Source of the DNA: an uncultured Tateyamaria sp.
GTDB lineage: Bacteria > Pseudomonadota > Alphaproteobacteria > Rhodobacterales > Rhodobacteraceae
Direction: 5' to 3'
DNA length: 64,000 bases
Assembly: GCF_947503415.1 (NCBI RefSeq)
Contig: NZ_CANNDS010000004.1
Coordinates: 329,791-393,790 of the forward strand
Positions 44,178 to 53,358 of the stretch are shown here, in pieces. The first letter of the stretch is position 1, and each line of letters begins with the position of its first letter. The translations under genes were made by a program, and so were the position numbers. Below the pieces are notes generated by a model. That model worked only from the letters and a program-made list of their open reading frames with translations, did no database searches and was not told the origin of the DNA.

Positions 44178-44558
44178 TTACTGGGCGTTCTGCTCGGCGC
44201 TGAGCGCTTCGACATCCTTGAACGAGATCGACTCGCCGCAACCGCAGGCATCCGTCACGTTGGGATTGTTGAACTTGAAGCCAGACTCCAAGAGCGAGGT
44301 TTCGTAGTCGATTTCCGTGCCGAAGAGGAACATCTGCGCCATGGGGGCGATCATCACTCGCGCGCCGTCCTGTTCCACCGTTTCGTCATTGGGGTCGGAC
44401 ACGTCCACGTATTCCATGGTGTACTCCATGCCTGCGCAGCCACCCTTTTTGACGCCGATGCGCAAGCCGGAATGGCCTTCTTTCTCCATCAGTTTGGAGA
44501 TTTGCGCGGCGGCGCGGGCGGTGATGCTGACGGCTTGTTTGCCGGGGATCGAGAACAT
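44178..44558 (-). CDS. A-type iron-sulfur carrier (HesB/IscA/ErpA-like)
   Basis: 126 residues with the three conserved cysteines Cys41 (KKGGCAGMEY) and Cys105/Cys107 (DACGCGES). It accepts and delivers Fe-S clusters to apoproteins. ErpA, SufA and IscA cannot be separated from sequence alone; a SufT-like gene lies 1.3 kb away and may act in the same pathway. The start at 44558 matches the family. Confidence 0.9.
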   Translation of the reverse strand: MFSIPGKQAVSITARAAAQISKLMEKEGHSGLRIGVKKGGCAGMEYTMEYVDVSDPNDETVEQDGARVMIAPMAQMFLFGTEIDYETSLLESGFKFNNPNVTDACGCGESISFKDVEALSAEQNAQ

Positions 44559-44572
44559 GGGGACCTCTGCGG

Positions 44573-45442
44573 TTATCCGACCGTTAAGGTAGGGCTTTGG
44601 GCGGCGTCGCGCAAGGGGCGCGGGCGTTTGAGAAAGCCGCCCACGGCGTCGAGTGCCGCGCGGATGGCGGGATCGTGGCGCGTGTCCTGATGACAGACCA
44701 GCCACTCTTCGGTGGTGAGCGCGTCGATCAGGTCGGACACGCGGACAAGGCCCGGGGCGGTATCTGCGGCAAAGGTGGGCAGCACGACCCGGCCCACGCC
44801 GCTTTGGGCCATGGCCATGCGCACTTGGGGATCATTGGCCACGGCGACCAGATCATGGCCGTGGTGGGCGACTGTCCATGCCTCGGAGGGCAGGGTGGCG
44901 GTGTCGTCGCTGGGACCGATCCATCCGGTGACATCCTCGGACACCGCGTAGATGGCGTGTTCGACCTTGCCCGTCCGTCTGCCTGCGAGCCAATCATGTT
45001 CCGGGCGGCGGTTGCGGATACCGATGTCGACTTCGCGCCGTTCGATGTCCATGTCTTCGTTGCAACTGACGAATTCGGGGGTCCAGCGGTCCCCATGGGT
45101 CCAGTAGCTGGCAAGATGCCGGGTGAGATAGAGCGTGGTCCATGTGCCGGCCGAGATACGCACGCGGGGCGCACCTGTCTGCGCGGCAGACCAGTGCGCG
45201 ATGCCGCGCGCCGCCGCCTCCATTTTCTTGGCTTGGTCGAGCAGGGCGCGCCCCTCCGTGGTGGGGGTGTAGCCGGCAGAGCCATGGGCAAAGAGCCTGC
45301 GGCCCGTGCGCTGTTCCAGCGAGGTCATACGGCGTGACAGGGTGGCCTGGCTAAGCCCGGTTTCCTGTGCGGCACGGGCAAGCGAGCCGTGGCGGGCGAC
45401 GGCGGCGAAGAGCCCGTAATCTGTCCAATCAGTGATTTGCAT
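44573..45442 (-). CDS. LysR-family transcriptional regulator
   Basis: 289 residues: helix-turn-helix (DYGLFAAVARHGSLARAAQE, then TGLSQATLSRRMTSLEQRTG) and a LysR effector domain from about residue 85. Two in-frame starts exist; the ATG at 45442 begins MQITDWTDYGLF at the usual distance from the HTH. It lies 14 bases upstream of the Fe-S carrier start but belongs to a different functional class, so co-regulation is uncertain. Confidence 0.88.
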   Translation of the reverse strand: MQITDWTDYGLFAAVARHGSLARAAQETGLSQATLSRRMTSLEQRTGRRLFAHGSAGYTPTTEGRALLDQAKKMEAAARGIAHWSAAQTGAPRVRISAGTWTTLYLTRHLASYWTHGDRWTPEFVSCNEDMDIERREVDIGIRNRRPEHDWLAGRRTGKVEHAIYAVSEDVTGWIGPSDDTATLPSEAWTVAHHGHDLVAVANDPQVRMAMAQSGVGRVVLPTFAADTAPGLVRVSDLIDALTTEEWLVCHQDTRHDPAIRAALDAVGGFLKRPRPLRDAAQSPTLTVG

Positions 45443-45525
45443 GAATGCAAGCCTAGCTGCGAAAGCGAGGTCTGACAATGGCCTCAGCTCGGTGTCATAT
45501 CGGGGTCAGAGCGAAAGGATACATC

Positions 45526-45672
45526 ATGCAAAAACACAATGGAGCATTGGAGATGGACACCGTTTACGGGCAGGAGCAGCGCCTATTTGCAAAAATGCAA
45601 GAGGAGGCGCAAATGCGCAAGCGGCGCAGCCAGCGCCGCAGGGTTCTGATGTGGGTGCTGCGTAAGTTGTGA
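45526..45672 (+). CDS. 48-aa basic small protein
   Basis: 48 residues with AAAGGAT before the ATG, a helix rich in Gln/Glu/Arg (EQRLFAKMQEEAQMRKRRSQ) and the basic end RRRVLMWVLRKL. It is divergent from the LysR gene. No family recognised; the good ribosome-binding site and following hairpin favour expression. Confidence 0.5.
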   Translation: MQKHNGALEMDTVYGQEQRLFAKMQEEAQMRKRRSQRRRVLMWVLRKL

Positions 45673-45681
45673 AACCCACGC

Positions 45682-45711
45682 AAAAGGGCCGCCGTGAGTG
45701 CGGCGGCCCTT
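45682..45711. terminator. GC-rich hairpin after the 48-aa gene
   Basis: Perfect 11-bp stem (AAGGGCCGCCG 45684-45694 with CGGCGGCCCTT 45701-45711). On the minus strand it ends in TTTT, on the plus strand in only two Ts, so it may serve the opposing sufT direction poorly and the small gene mainly by pausing. Confidence 0.55.
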
Positions 45712-45849
45712 GGCAGGCCGGTGAGAGGTTGGGGACAGACACGCGGCCTATGCGGTGGACACCACACGCATAGTCCATGTCTGTGACAGTTCTGCGAAAG
45801 TCCGGTGACTGTTCTGTAAAAAAAGGGCAGGGGCGGATCGAGATCCGCC

Positions 45850-46212
45850 TTACATGAAGCCCAATTCGAGCCGCGCCTCGTCGGACATCATTTCCATGCC
45901 CCAGGGCGGCTCCCATGTGAGTTCCACATCCACATGTTTGACGCCCGGCAGGGGTTCGACCGCATCAGCCACCCAACCCGGCATCTCGCCCGCGACAGGA
46001 CAGCCCGGAGCGGTGAGTGTCATGATGACCTTCACCTCGTTCTCGGCATTGATGTCGATGGTATAGATCAACCCAAGCTCGAAGATGTTCACTGGAATCT
46101 CAGGGTCGTAGACCGTGCGACAGGCTTCGACCACAGCTTCGTGCAGGGGATGATCGGTGGAGGACGGCGCAATGAGCGGTGTCCCTTCCATCTGTTCTGT
46201 GGGCTGGTTCAT
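45850..46212 (-). CDS. SufT-like (DUF59/MIP18) iron-sulfur assembly protein
   Basis: 120 residues with the DUF59 core ACRTVYDPEIPVNIFELGLI and TLTAPGCPVAGEMPGWV, whose cysteine is the functional residue of SufT. It helps mature Fe-S proteins at the end of the SUF pathway. A final region VELTWEPPWGMEMMSDEARL matches the family. It lies upstream of no other suf gene in this window. Confidence 0.92.
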   Translation of the reverse strand: MNQPTEQMEGTPLIAPSSTDHPLHEAVVEACRTVYDPEIPVNIFELGLIYTIDINAENEVKVIMTLTAPGCPVAGEMPGWVADAVEPLPGVKHVDVELTWEPPWGMEMMSDEARLELGFM

Positions 46213-46301
46213 GTCGTCCCCGGATTTGTTCCTGAGTGTTTATATAGGGAACAGCATCGGGGCGGTAAAGGGCAGGGGACCGCAAAGGTGCCGATCCACG
46301 T

Positions 46302-47444
46302 TCAGGGTGCGCCCCGCACTGAGCGAAAAAAGAAGTCGAGCGCGTCCGTTGGCCGGGTGGGGTGGAACGTGTCGTAGAAGGCCTGATCCAGAATGGAGGG
46401 GTGCGACACGATCTTTTGGCTCAGCACTTCGAAAAAGCGGGCGACCAGCAATGCGCGGTCCTTTTCGTTGTAGTCAATGCGCCCGAAGATGGCATAGCGG
46501 TCCGTGGTGAAGGTGCGGGTGCCATTGTCGAAATCGCACCCCGGAACGCTGGCTGCGTTGGCGGTGATGATCTCTCGATCGCCGACATAGTAATAGATTT
46601 CCTGATTGCAGAATGCGCGTGCCGCTTCGGCGTGGGTGCGGAAGAAGCGCACCGGCCCGCGCCCCTGGATACCGGTTTCCAGCGCGGCTGTCGTCGCGGC
46701 ACCGCTGCATTTGTCGGTTTCCTTCAGAAACTCGATCAGTGCATCGCGGTCGTTGGGCAGTTCGTCCGCGTCCAGCACAGCCCTTACGCCATCCCCTGCC
46801 GCCGTGGTGTTGCCCACCATCCCGAAGAGATAAAAGATCTTGTCCGAGCCGGGGGGAAGGAAGCTGGGACAGTGACCATCATCCGATGGCACGCGCGGGC
46901 GCTGCATGTTCTTGGGCGTGATATAGCTGACGCCCGTGAGGTAAATGGGCGCCGAGATCATCATTCCGGTGCGCCTGTCATTGGTGATCGTGGCAGGGTC
47001 GCAAAGCACGTCTATCAGAGGTTTTTCGGAGCCGTTTATGAACCGAAAACGGCTGCCCGCCTCACCGAGAGAGGCCGATTGCGCGCAATCGATGTCGAGG
47101 ATCGACACGTCGTTGCTTTGCAGCGGCGCCATTGTCTCGGACCCGATCCGCATTTCGTTCAGCACTGCATCGCAGATCTTGACCACGTAGCCGGTGTAGT
47201 TCGACGCGGCGAGGGGGCCGGGCGTGGCCGCCGTCAACACCTCGTTGAGCGTGGAGGAGTGGTAGGAAAACGGTCGGGCGTGGTGACGCACACCGACGCG
47301 CAGGCGCGCCTGCGGATTGCCGAGGATGCACTGCGATATCGATTTGGGGTCTTTGGCCGCCGTGCGCGGCGCGCCTTGTGCCGTGGCTTGCACAACCAGC
47401 GCGATGGTCAGGGCGCAGCATGTCGCAAGGAACCGACCCTTCAT
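46302..47444 (-). CDS. Periplasmic solute-binding-like protein coupled to a membrane protein
   Basis: 380 residues. A signal peptide is clear (MKGRFLATCCALTIALVVQA, cleavage near AQG). The mature part begins like an amino-acid-type (SBP family 3) receptor lobe: ARLRVGVRHHARPFSYHSST then GYVVKICDAVL, and later IDVLCDPATITNDRRTGMM with SAPIYLTGVSYIT, matching the Cys-x-x-x-T-I-T hinge region. The second lobe is diverged and has extra cysteines. No ABC permease or ATPase is nearby. Its ATG overlaps the stop of the polytopic membrane protein by four bases, so the two products probably form one complex; the binding protein may be a sensor subunit rather than a transporter part. Confidence 0.75.
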   Translation of the reverse strand: MKGRFLATCCALTIALVVQATAQGAPRTAAKDPKSISQCILGNPQARLRVGVRHHARPFSYHSSTLNEVLTAATPGPLAASNYTGYVVKICDAVLNEMRIGSETMAPLQSNDVSILDIDCAQSASLGEAGSRFRFINGSEKPLIDVLCDPATITNDRRTGMMISAPIYLTGVSYITPKNMQRPRVPSDDGHCPSFLPPGSDKIFYLFGMVGNTTAAGDGVRAVLDADELPNDRDALIEFLKETDKCSGAATTAALETGIQGRGPVRFFRTHAEAARAFCNQEIYYYVGDREIITANAASVPGCDFDNGTRTFTTDRYAIFGRIDYNEKDRALLVARFFEVLSQKIVSHPSILDQAFYDTFHPTRPTDALDFFFRSVRGAP

Positions 47445-49366
47445 GGCAGCGCCTTTTCCTTGGCTTCCCCGAACAGGATGCGTTGCACCAGCCATTGATG
47501 CTCGGGCATCCCGTCCTTGCCCAAACGCTGCTCTTCGGTGATTTCGATGAAGATGGCGAAGGTGATCATGAAGATGGTGGGCACGGCCGACATGATCAGG
47601 ATATCGCGCAGAACGTAGCTGATCCCGCCATCGGGCAACTCCGGTGCCGCGAATGTATAGGTTACGAAGGTGACAAGTCCGAAAATGCTGACACAGGCCA
47701 GTGCGGACGGCACCCCGAGGAAGAGCACGGTGATTTCGTTGTAAAAGTCGTCATGTTTGTCGAGGATGATGAGCGTGCAGAAGGACAGCACAAAGCCCAC
47801 CCCGAGCATCAGGGCGAAATGCAGGAAGTTCGTTTGAAACAGATCGACGATCTGCGTGGATGTCAGGTTCATCGGACCCGCCTCGTTCGCCAGTTCAGCC
47901 AACTCGCCGCCGACCGATCCGACAACCGCAAGGATGGATGGCAACAGGCAAAGCCCGAAGAGCCGCAGGAAGGGCATGCGCGCAAGGCTCCAGCCGCGTT
48001 TCCAGCTTTCCTGTTCCAGCCTGACCTCGCGCCCAAAGGCGACGGAGGTGACGGCCAACAGCGTGATGAGCGCCCCTTGCAGCGTTTCCCAGAAAGCTTC
48101 GCGGACCAGATCGGTGCGGATTGACAGGATGTAGCTGGATTGTGCCGCCTCTATGACGGGCATGCAGGATTTGACCTCTTCATCGGTTACGGCGGGATCA
48201 AGCGGTGGCGGTGGGGGTTCGTCGGAATAGCGCAGCCGCCGTGTATCATAGACGGCAATGCAGCGCTGTGCGGTCACGTCGATGCCTGCGGCGGTCGCAG
48301 CAGTGGTCACATCCTTTGTGGCGACCACCGGGTAGATCGTCACCGTCCGCTTGTGCCAATCGTAGTACAGGTAGAACGTCGTGAAGAACGCCAGGATCAC
48401 CGACAGGAACGCCGCCATCGCGATGGAGTTCTGTTCGGGATTGTAGTTCCTGTCGATCACCGCAACGGATCGGTGCAATGGCGAGCCGGGGTCGAGGTTT
48501 TTGACCGACCGGTTGTTGCGGATGTAGTGGACCGCAAAGAGCGCCTTGACGTTGTTGGCGGCGGTGTTTGCCTTTTCCTGCAGGTCTTCAAGGCTGCGAT
48601 CCGAGGGCACAAAGGTCATCAAATCGCTGCGCAGTCCGTCCATTTCGATCTGCAGCTTGCCCGCCATTTCCGTGAGCATATCCAATTCAGAGGCCGGGAA
48701 ATACTTGGCCCTTTTGTGAGGTGTGACCGCGGGCGACAGGACGTCGATGGCACCGAGGGCCACTTCGATATCGTGCTGGTGGCCTGCGAGGTCATGAATG
48801 TCCTGATCCGGGCATTGCGCCTTCATCAACTGCCTGAAATGCGACAGCAGAGGTCCGGACCGGCGCGATGTCAGCGCCTGAAAGGCAGGAGTTTGCAGCG
48901 CGTCGATCACGCGGTAGACGCCGCGCGGGATGCCAGCCAGCCGGTGCGCCGCCGACCGGACCGAGTTTTCGATGGGGCGCATGGCCCCCACCGACATGAT
49001 TGCAATCAGAAAGGCCGACACGAAAATCGGCTTGGCGTACACCGTTCCCTCAAGGTTCAGCACATCGCCTGCGAACGGATCGAACGAGGTGGTCGCGCCC
49101 ACTTGCGCCTTGGCCATGTTGACATTCCGGATCAGGTCGAACAGCTCGGCCGAGGACAGGATGACGACGTAAGAGACCAGATAGAGCAGCGAATAGATGA
49201 TGAACCCTACGAAGCCGTCTCGTGGCGTGCACAGATCATCGACCCGCGCATTGTGCAGGATCGGGTGGCGTTGAAACGGTTCTTGCTTGAGGCTTTCGCG
49301 GTAGTTGCGCCGTGCTTCGATCAATAGAGCGACGGCGCCGAAGGCGAACACCCCGGCGTAAATCAT
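47441..49366 (-). CDS. Unknown polytopic membrane protein with large soluble middle region
   Basis: About 641 residues. Hydrophobic segments: 1-17, 55-75, about 112-132, a soluble alpha-helical region about 140-310 (includes ELDMLTEMAGKLQIEMDGLR), 315-335, then a soluble loop with PPPPPLDP and paired cysteines (RCIAVYD, KSCMPVIE), and about five more helices between 420 and 620. Not a recognised transporter, channel or kinase. The ATG at 49366 is preferred; in-frame TTG codons at 49369 and 49375 are possible starts. It is translationally coupled to the solute-binding-like gene and preceded by a 40-aa secreted peptide gene 33 bases upstream. Confidence 0.75.
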   Translation of the reverse strand: MIYAGVFAFGAVALLIEARRNYRESLKQEPFQRHPILHNARVDDLCTPRDGFVGFIIYSLLYLVSYVVILSSAELFDLIRNVNMAKAQVGATTSFDPFAGDVLNLEGTVYAKPIFVSAFLIAIMSVGAMRPIENSVRSAAHRLAGIPRGVYRVIDALQTPAFQALTSRRSGPLLSHFRQLMKAQCPDQDIHDLAGHQHDIEVALGAIDVLSPAVTPHKRAKYFPASELDMLTEMAGKLQIEMDGLRSDLMTFVPSDRSLEDLQEKANTAANNVKALFAVHYIRNNRSVKNLDPGSPLHRSVAVIDRNYNPEQNSIAMAAFLSVILAFFTTFYLYYDWHKRTVTIYPVVATKDVTTAATAAGIDVTAQRCIAVYDTRRLRYSDEPPPPPLDPAVTDEEVKSCMPVIEAAQSSYILSIRTDLVREAFWETLQGALITLLAVTSVAFGREVRLEQESWKRGWSLARMPFLRLFGLCLLPSILAVVGSVGGELAELANEAGPMNLTSTQIVDLFQTNFLHFALMLGVGFVLSFCTLIILDKHDDFYNEITVLFLGVPSALACVSIFGLVTFVTYTFAAPELPDGGISYVLRDILIMSAVPTIFMITFAIFIEITEEQRLGKDGMPEHQWLVQRILFGEAKEKALP

Positions 49367-49399
49367 CAAATTCAAAGAACTTACCCTGTGGCTAGAGGC

Positions 49400-49522
49400 C
49401 TACCAGCATTTCTGGACGGCAGGGTTGCATGGCCCGGCCATCGGATCGGCATCTGTTGGGTTGAACGGGAGAGGGAACGCAGTAATCGCTACGAGTGCAA
49501 AAATTGAAAATAGTCGGGACAT
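49400..49522 (-). CDS. 40-aa secreted peptide at the head of the membrane/periplasmic unit
   Basis: 40 residues from ATG 49522 to TAG 49400-49402, with GAGGA about nine bases before the start. The first half is a typical signal peptide (MSRLFSIFALVAITAFPLPF); the remainder, NPTDADPMAGPCNPAVQKCW, has two cysteines able to form one disulfide. It lies 33 bases upstream of the membrane protein start. Too short for automatic gene callers; no homologue recognised. Confidence 0.55.
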   Translation of the reverse strand: MSRLFSIFALVAITAFPLPFNPTDADPMAGPCNPAVQKCW

Positions 49523-49551
49523 CAGAACATCCTCGTTTAAAATAATAATCT

Positions 49552-49576
49552 CTTGGTTAACACGAAATTAACCAAG
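49552..49576. promoter_or_regulatory. Inverted repeat upstream of the 40-aa peptide gene
   Basis: CTTGGTTAA (49552-49560) and TTAACCAAG (49568-49576) are perfect 9-bp inverted arms with a 7-bp spacer, in an A/T-rich promoter-like stretch 30 bases before the peptide start. It is a good candidate operator for the three-gene unit. Confidence 0.5.
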
Positions 49577-49638
49577 TTGCAATCTCCAGTAGTGAGTTGC
49601 CCCGCCGTGGTAGAAAAAGGCCTGCTTTTCGTGCGGTG

Positions 49639-51015
49639 TCAGGCCCGTTTGCGCACCGGCTTGGGTTTCACGCGCGCCTCAATCATGTCGTAGAGCTTGC
49701 CAACGATATCCTTCCCGGTCGCATTCTCGATCCCTTCAAAGCCGGGGCTTGAGTTCACTTCCAGAACCTTGGGTCCGGTCTCGGATCGCAACAGGTCCAC
49801 GCCTGCTTTGCCCAACCCAAACGCCCGCGCGGCACGGACCGCCGTTTCGCGTTCTTCCTTGCTGATCCGCACCGATTTGGCCGATCCGCCCCGATGCAGG
49901 TTGGAGCGGAAATCGCCCTCTGCCCCGGTGCGTTTCATGGAGGCCACCACCTTGCCATCGACCACGAGGCAACGGATGTCTTCGCCTGCGGCCTCTTTCA
50001 CGAAGTCCTGCACAAGGAAGTTGGCGCGCAGACCGCGGAACGCGTCGATCACGGATTCGGCTGCTTTCTTGGTTTCGGCCAGCACGACGCCTTTGCCTTG
50101 GGTCGATTCCAGCAGTTTCACGATCACAGGTGCCGTGCCGACCAGCCCCATGATGTTGGCCGTGTCCTTGGGCGAGGCGGCAAAGGCCGTGGTGGGCATG
50201 CCAATCTTCTTCGACGCAAGGATCTGGTGCGCGTGTAGCTTGTCCCGGCTGGCCGTGATCCCGGCACTGCCGTTCAGGCAGTAGGTGCCCGTGGTTTCAA
50301 ACTGTCGGATGACGGCGGTGCCGTAGGCGGTGATGGAGGCCCCGATGCGGGGGATCACCGCGTCATAGCGCGGCAAACGCTTGCCGTCGTAGTGAACCTC
50401 GGGTGCCATGGCGTTGATCGCCATGTAGCAGCGCGTGGTGTCGATCACCTCGACCGTGTGGCCGCGCGCCTCACCCACCTCGACAAGCCGCCGGGTGGAG
50501 TAGTTGTTTTCACGGCTGAGCACGGCGATGCGCAGGGCGCGGGCAGGGGCCACCTTGCGCATGGCCGATGAATGGTAGACGTCGTAGCTGAGGTCCGGCT
50601 GCAGCCGTTTTTCGGAGGCGGTGATGGTGATGTGATCCTGCAGGGCCTGCCGTCCCAGCAGCATGCGCGACGTCATGCCGGATCGGTCCGTCAGCGTCAC
50701 CTCGATGGGCCAGGATTGCCCACCAACCTCAAGCCGGGTTTCAATCACATAGCGCAGTTCCGCCTCACCATTCGACGACGTAACCTCGCGCCGGTCGAGG
50801 ATGGGGGCGGAGCAGGTGATGGACACATGATCCTTGCCCGCGATGGGATGCACGTTGAACCGGACCTTGGGTTGTTTGGCGGGGCCGAACACCTCGATAT
50901 CATGGGCGTGCAGGGCGGATGTGCGCGCGCCTGTGTCGATCTTGGCCTTGAGGGCAGGCAGGCCCAGTTCGGGCAGCGACACCCATTCTTCCCAGCCGAA
51001 ATTCAGCGTGTCCAT
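49639..51015 (-). CDS. rimK: RimB-RimK fusion: retropepsin-like protease plus ATP-grasp glutamate ligase
   Basis: 458 residues. Residues 1-150 form the RimB-like aspartic protease domain ([22 protein letters not shown] at 27-29; [13 protein letters not shown]). Residues about 160-450 are RimK ATP-grasp ([70 protein letters not shown]). RimK adds glutamates to ribosomal protein S6; the protease domain can remove or trim them. Fusion of both in one chain implies internal control of S6 modification. Confidence 0.9.
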   Translation of the reverse strand: MDTLNFGWEEWVSLPELGLPALKAKIDTGARTSALHAHDIEVFGPAKQPKVRFNVHPIAGKDHVSITCSAPILDRREVTSSNGEAELRYVIETRLEVGGQSWPIEVTLTDRSGMTSRMLLGRQALQDHITITASEKRLQPDLSYDVYHSSAMRKVAPARALRIAVLSRENNYSTRRLVEVGEARGHTVEVIDTTRCYMAINAMAPEVHYDGKRLPRYDAVIPRIGASITAYGTAVIRQFETTGTYCLNGSAGITASRDKLHAHQILASKKIGMPTTAFAASPKDTANIMGLVGTAPVIVKLLESTQGKGVVLAETKKAAESVIDAFRGLRANFLVQDFVKEAAGEDIRCLVVDGKVVASMKRTGAEGDFRSNLHRGGSAKSVRISKEERETAVRAARAFGLGKAGVDLLRSETGPKVLEVNSSPGFEGIENATGKDIVGKLYDMIEARVKPKPVRKRA

Positions 51016-51112
51016 GTGTATTTGTGTCCTGTCCCCGTGTGTTCAGCCACCGTATCAAGTGCGGTGTGCGCTCACAACGTAAAGACGGTGGGGCAGGCAT
51101 TTGTTCCTGAGA

Positions 51113-52024
51113 TCAGGCAATCAGGATGTTGCCCGCCTCGTCGTAATAGATGGTTTCGATGACGTCTCCGGCGGCGTCGAATGACACTTCCTCGACGTGC
51201 CACGCTTCGTTCCCGGAGTTGTCGTAGGTCGTCTGGTCGACCTGACGGCCGCCTGCATATGTCGACACGATCAGATCGCCGTCATCGCGCACCTCTTCGG
51301 TCAGCGCGATGCGTCCGTTGCCGTCGTATGTCGTCTCGAACGTGATCCAGTCGAACGTGTCGGCGTCGCCGTCGGTGAGGGTCTGGGTTGCCTTCCTGCC
51401 ATTCTGGAAGGTGATCAGGTCGGAGCTGCCGTCGTCGTCTATGATCTCGCGTGAGGTCAACGCGCCTGTGTCCGCATCGTAGACAAGGGTTTTGGAGTGC
51501 CACGGCTTGTCATCGCCGCCATCCGTGATTGTACGGCTGGTTCGGTTGCCGGTCTCTGCATCGAAGGTCATCGCGTCGATGCGCCCGTTGTCCAGAACCT
51601 TGGTGGTGCCGATGCGGCCCCCTGTGTCGGCATCATATGTGGCGATGAGGAACGACCAAGGCTTGTCATTGTCCCCGTCCACATCGATCCGTGTGGTGCG
51701 CGTTCCGGTGACGGTGTCGAACCGTTCGATCAATTGGTCGCCATCGTCGAATTCCGTGGTGCGCGCGGTCTTCTGGCCAAGCCAGTCCCATTCTGTCGTG
51801 CGCGAGGACCAACTGGCATCATTTGCGCTGGTATCCGTGATTGTCTGGCTCACCCGTTGCGGCCCGAAAAACGTTTCTGAATTTGTGCTGCCATTGTCCA
51901 TGACGGTGGTGCGGGCGGACAGAAGCCCGGACGCGTCATATTCGCTGGAGATGGTTGTCCAGCCCTGGCTGTTGTCCGTGTCCTCGACCGTGACGGTCGT
52001 GGAAGGGGGTCCGATGATGGGCAT
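51113..52024 (-). CDS. Protein of six ~50-residue Asp-rich repeats
   Basis: 303 residues, no signal peptide, composed of six imperfect units of about 48-51 residues. Each follows the pattern T-x-[TV]-D, six variable residues, W, six residues, [YFW]-D-x-x-G, then D-[DN]-G and an aromatic. The pattern recalls YD/RHS-type strands and the calcium-rich repeats of secreted roseobacter proteins, and a beta-rich, metal-binding shell is plausible. The last unit is truncated at the C-terminus (NILIA). No flanking toxin or immunity gene is seen. It is transcribed toward rimK. Confidence 0.78.
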   Translation of the reverse strand: MPIIGPPSTTVTVEDTDNSQGWTTISSEYDASGLLSARTTVMDNGSTNSETFFGPQRVSQTITDTSANDASWSSRTTEWDWLGQKTARTTEFDDGDQLIERFDTVTGTRTTRIDVDGDNDKPWSFLIATYDADTGGRIGTTKVLDNGRIDAMTFDAETGNRTSRTITDGGDDKPWHSKTLVYDADTGALTSREIIDDDGSSDLITFQNGRKATQTLTDGDADTFDWITFETTYDGNGRIALTEEVRDDGDLIVSTYAGGRQVDQTTYDNSGNEAWHVEEVSFDAAGDVIETIYYDEAGNILIA

Positions 52025-52219
52025 GGCTACGCCTCGCGCATTGGTTCAGGGACGGCACCCGATCACCGGGCGCCTTATGGAAACTCGCTCTGCGGTGGGT
52101 ATGCGGACAATTTGTTGAAAAATGGGCGCAATGCGCCCAACCGTCGGGCGAATGAAGGGTCTTTCTGTGTGTCAGCGACCGGGACTTGGCATTTTGTGCT
52201 GAGCGCGGCATGAGGGGGG

Positions 52220-53347
52220 ATGACCCGATTTTCCTTTGATCTGAAAGCGACCGATGGCCGGGCGCGCACCGGTGTGATCTCAACCCCGCGCGGCGACATT
52301 CGCACGCCTGCCTTCATGCCCGTGGGCACCGCCGCCACAGTCAAGGCGATGATGCCCGAAAACGTGCGCGCCACCGGCGCTGATATCCTGCTGGGCAACA
52401 CGTATCATCTGATGCTGCGCCCCACGGCGGAGCGGATCGACCGTCTGGGTGGCCTGCACAAGTTCATGAACTGGGACCGGCCCATTCTGACGGACAGTGG
52501 CGGTTTTCAAGTGATGAGCCTTGCAGGCCTGCGCAAGCTGACCGAGGAGGGCGTGACCTTCAAATCCCATATCGACGGGTCCAAGCACGCACTGACGCCC
52601 GAGCGGTCGATGGAGATCCAGCGCCTGCTGGGCTCCGACATCGTCATGTGTTTTGATGAATGCCCCGCACTGCCTGCCGACCGGGACCGCATTGCTGAAA
52701 GTATGCGCCTGTCCATGCGGTGGGCCAAGCGGTCGCGTGACGCCTTTGGGGACCGGCCCGGTCATGCGCTGTTCGGCATTCAACAGGGTGGGCTCGAGGA
52801 AGATCTGCGCGGGGAAAGTGCAGAGGCTTTGAAAGAGATCGGCTTTGAAGGCTATGCGGTGGGTGGTCTGGCTGTGGGAGAGGGGCAGGAGGCCATGTTT
52901 GGCTGTCTCGACTACGCGCCCGAGCAGTTGCCACAGGACAAGCCGCGGTACCTGATGGGCGTGGGCAAGCCGGATGACATTGTGGGCGCTGTGGCCCGTG
53001 GCATTGACATGATGGATTGCGTGCTGCCGTCGCGGTCGGGCCGCACGGGGCAAGTGTTCACCCGCCATGGCGTGGTCAACATCAAGAACGCGCGTCACGC
53101 CGATGATCCGCGCCCCTTGGACGAAGACTGCACTTGTCCTGCTTGTTCACATTATTCCCGTGCGTACCTGCACCACGTGTTCCGGGCGCAGGAAATGATT
53201 TCGGGCATGCTGCTGACCTGGCACAACCTGCATTATTACCAAGAGATCATGCAGGGGATGCGTGACGCGATTGCGGGAGGCACGTTCGAGGCGTGGCAGG
53301 CAGCGTTTCATAGCGACAGAGCGGAGGGGGATATCCCGCCGCTCTGA
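52220..53347 (+). CDS. tgt: tRNA-guanine transglycosylase (queuosine synthesis)
   Basis: 375 residues. Substrate loop [18 protein letters not shown], catalytic segment [17 protein letters not shown], and the C-terminal zinc site [16 protein letters not shown]. It exchanges guanine 34 for preQ1 in GUN-anticodon tRNAs, which include the tRNA-Asp(GUC) genes at the end of this window. The ATG at 52220 follows a GGGGGGA-like purine run. Confidence 0.95.
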   Translation: MTRFSFDLKATDGRARTGVISTPRGDIRTPAFMPVGTAATVKAMMPENVRATGADILLGNTYHLMLRPTAERIDRLGGLHKFMNWDRPILTDSGGFQVMSLAGLRKLTEEGVTFKSHIDGSKHALTPERSMEIQRLLGSDIVMCFDECPALPADRDRIAESMRLSMRWAKRSRDAFGDRPGHALFGIQQGGLEEDLRGESAEALKEIGFEGYAVGGLAVGEGQEAMFGCLDYAPEQLPQDKPRYLMGVGKPDDIVGAVARGIDMMDCVLPSRSGRTGQVFTRHGVVNIKNARHADDPRPLDEDCTCPACSHYSRAYLHHVFRAQEMISGMLLTWHNLHYYQEIMQGMRDAIAGGTFEAWQAAFHSDRAEGDIPPL

Positions 53348-53358
53348 CGTTTTGCGTG

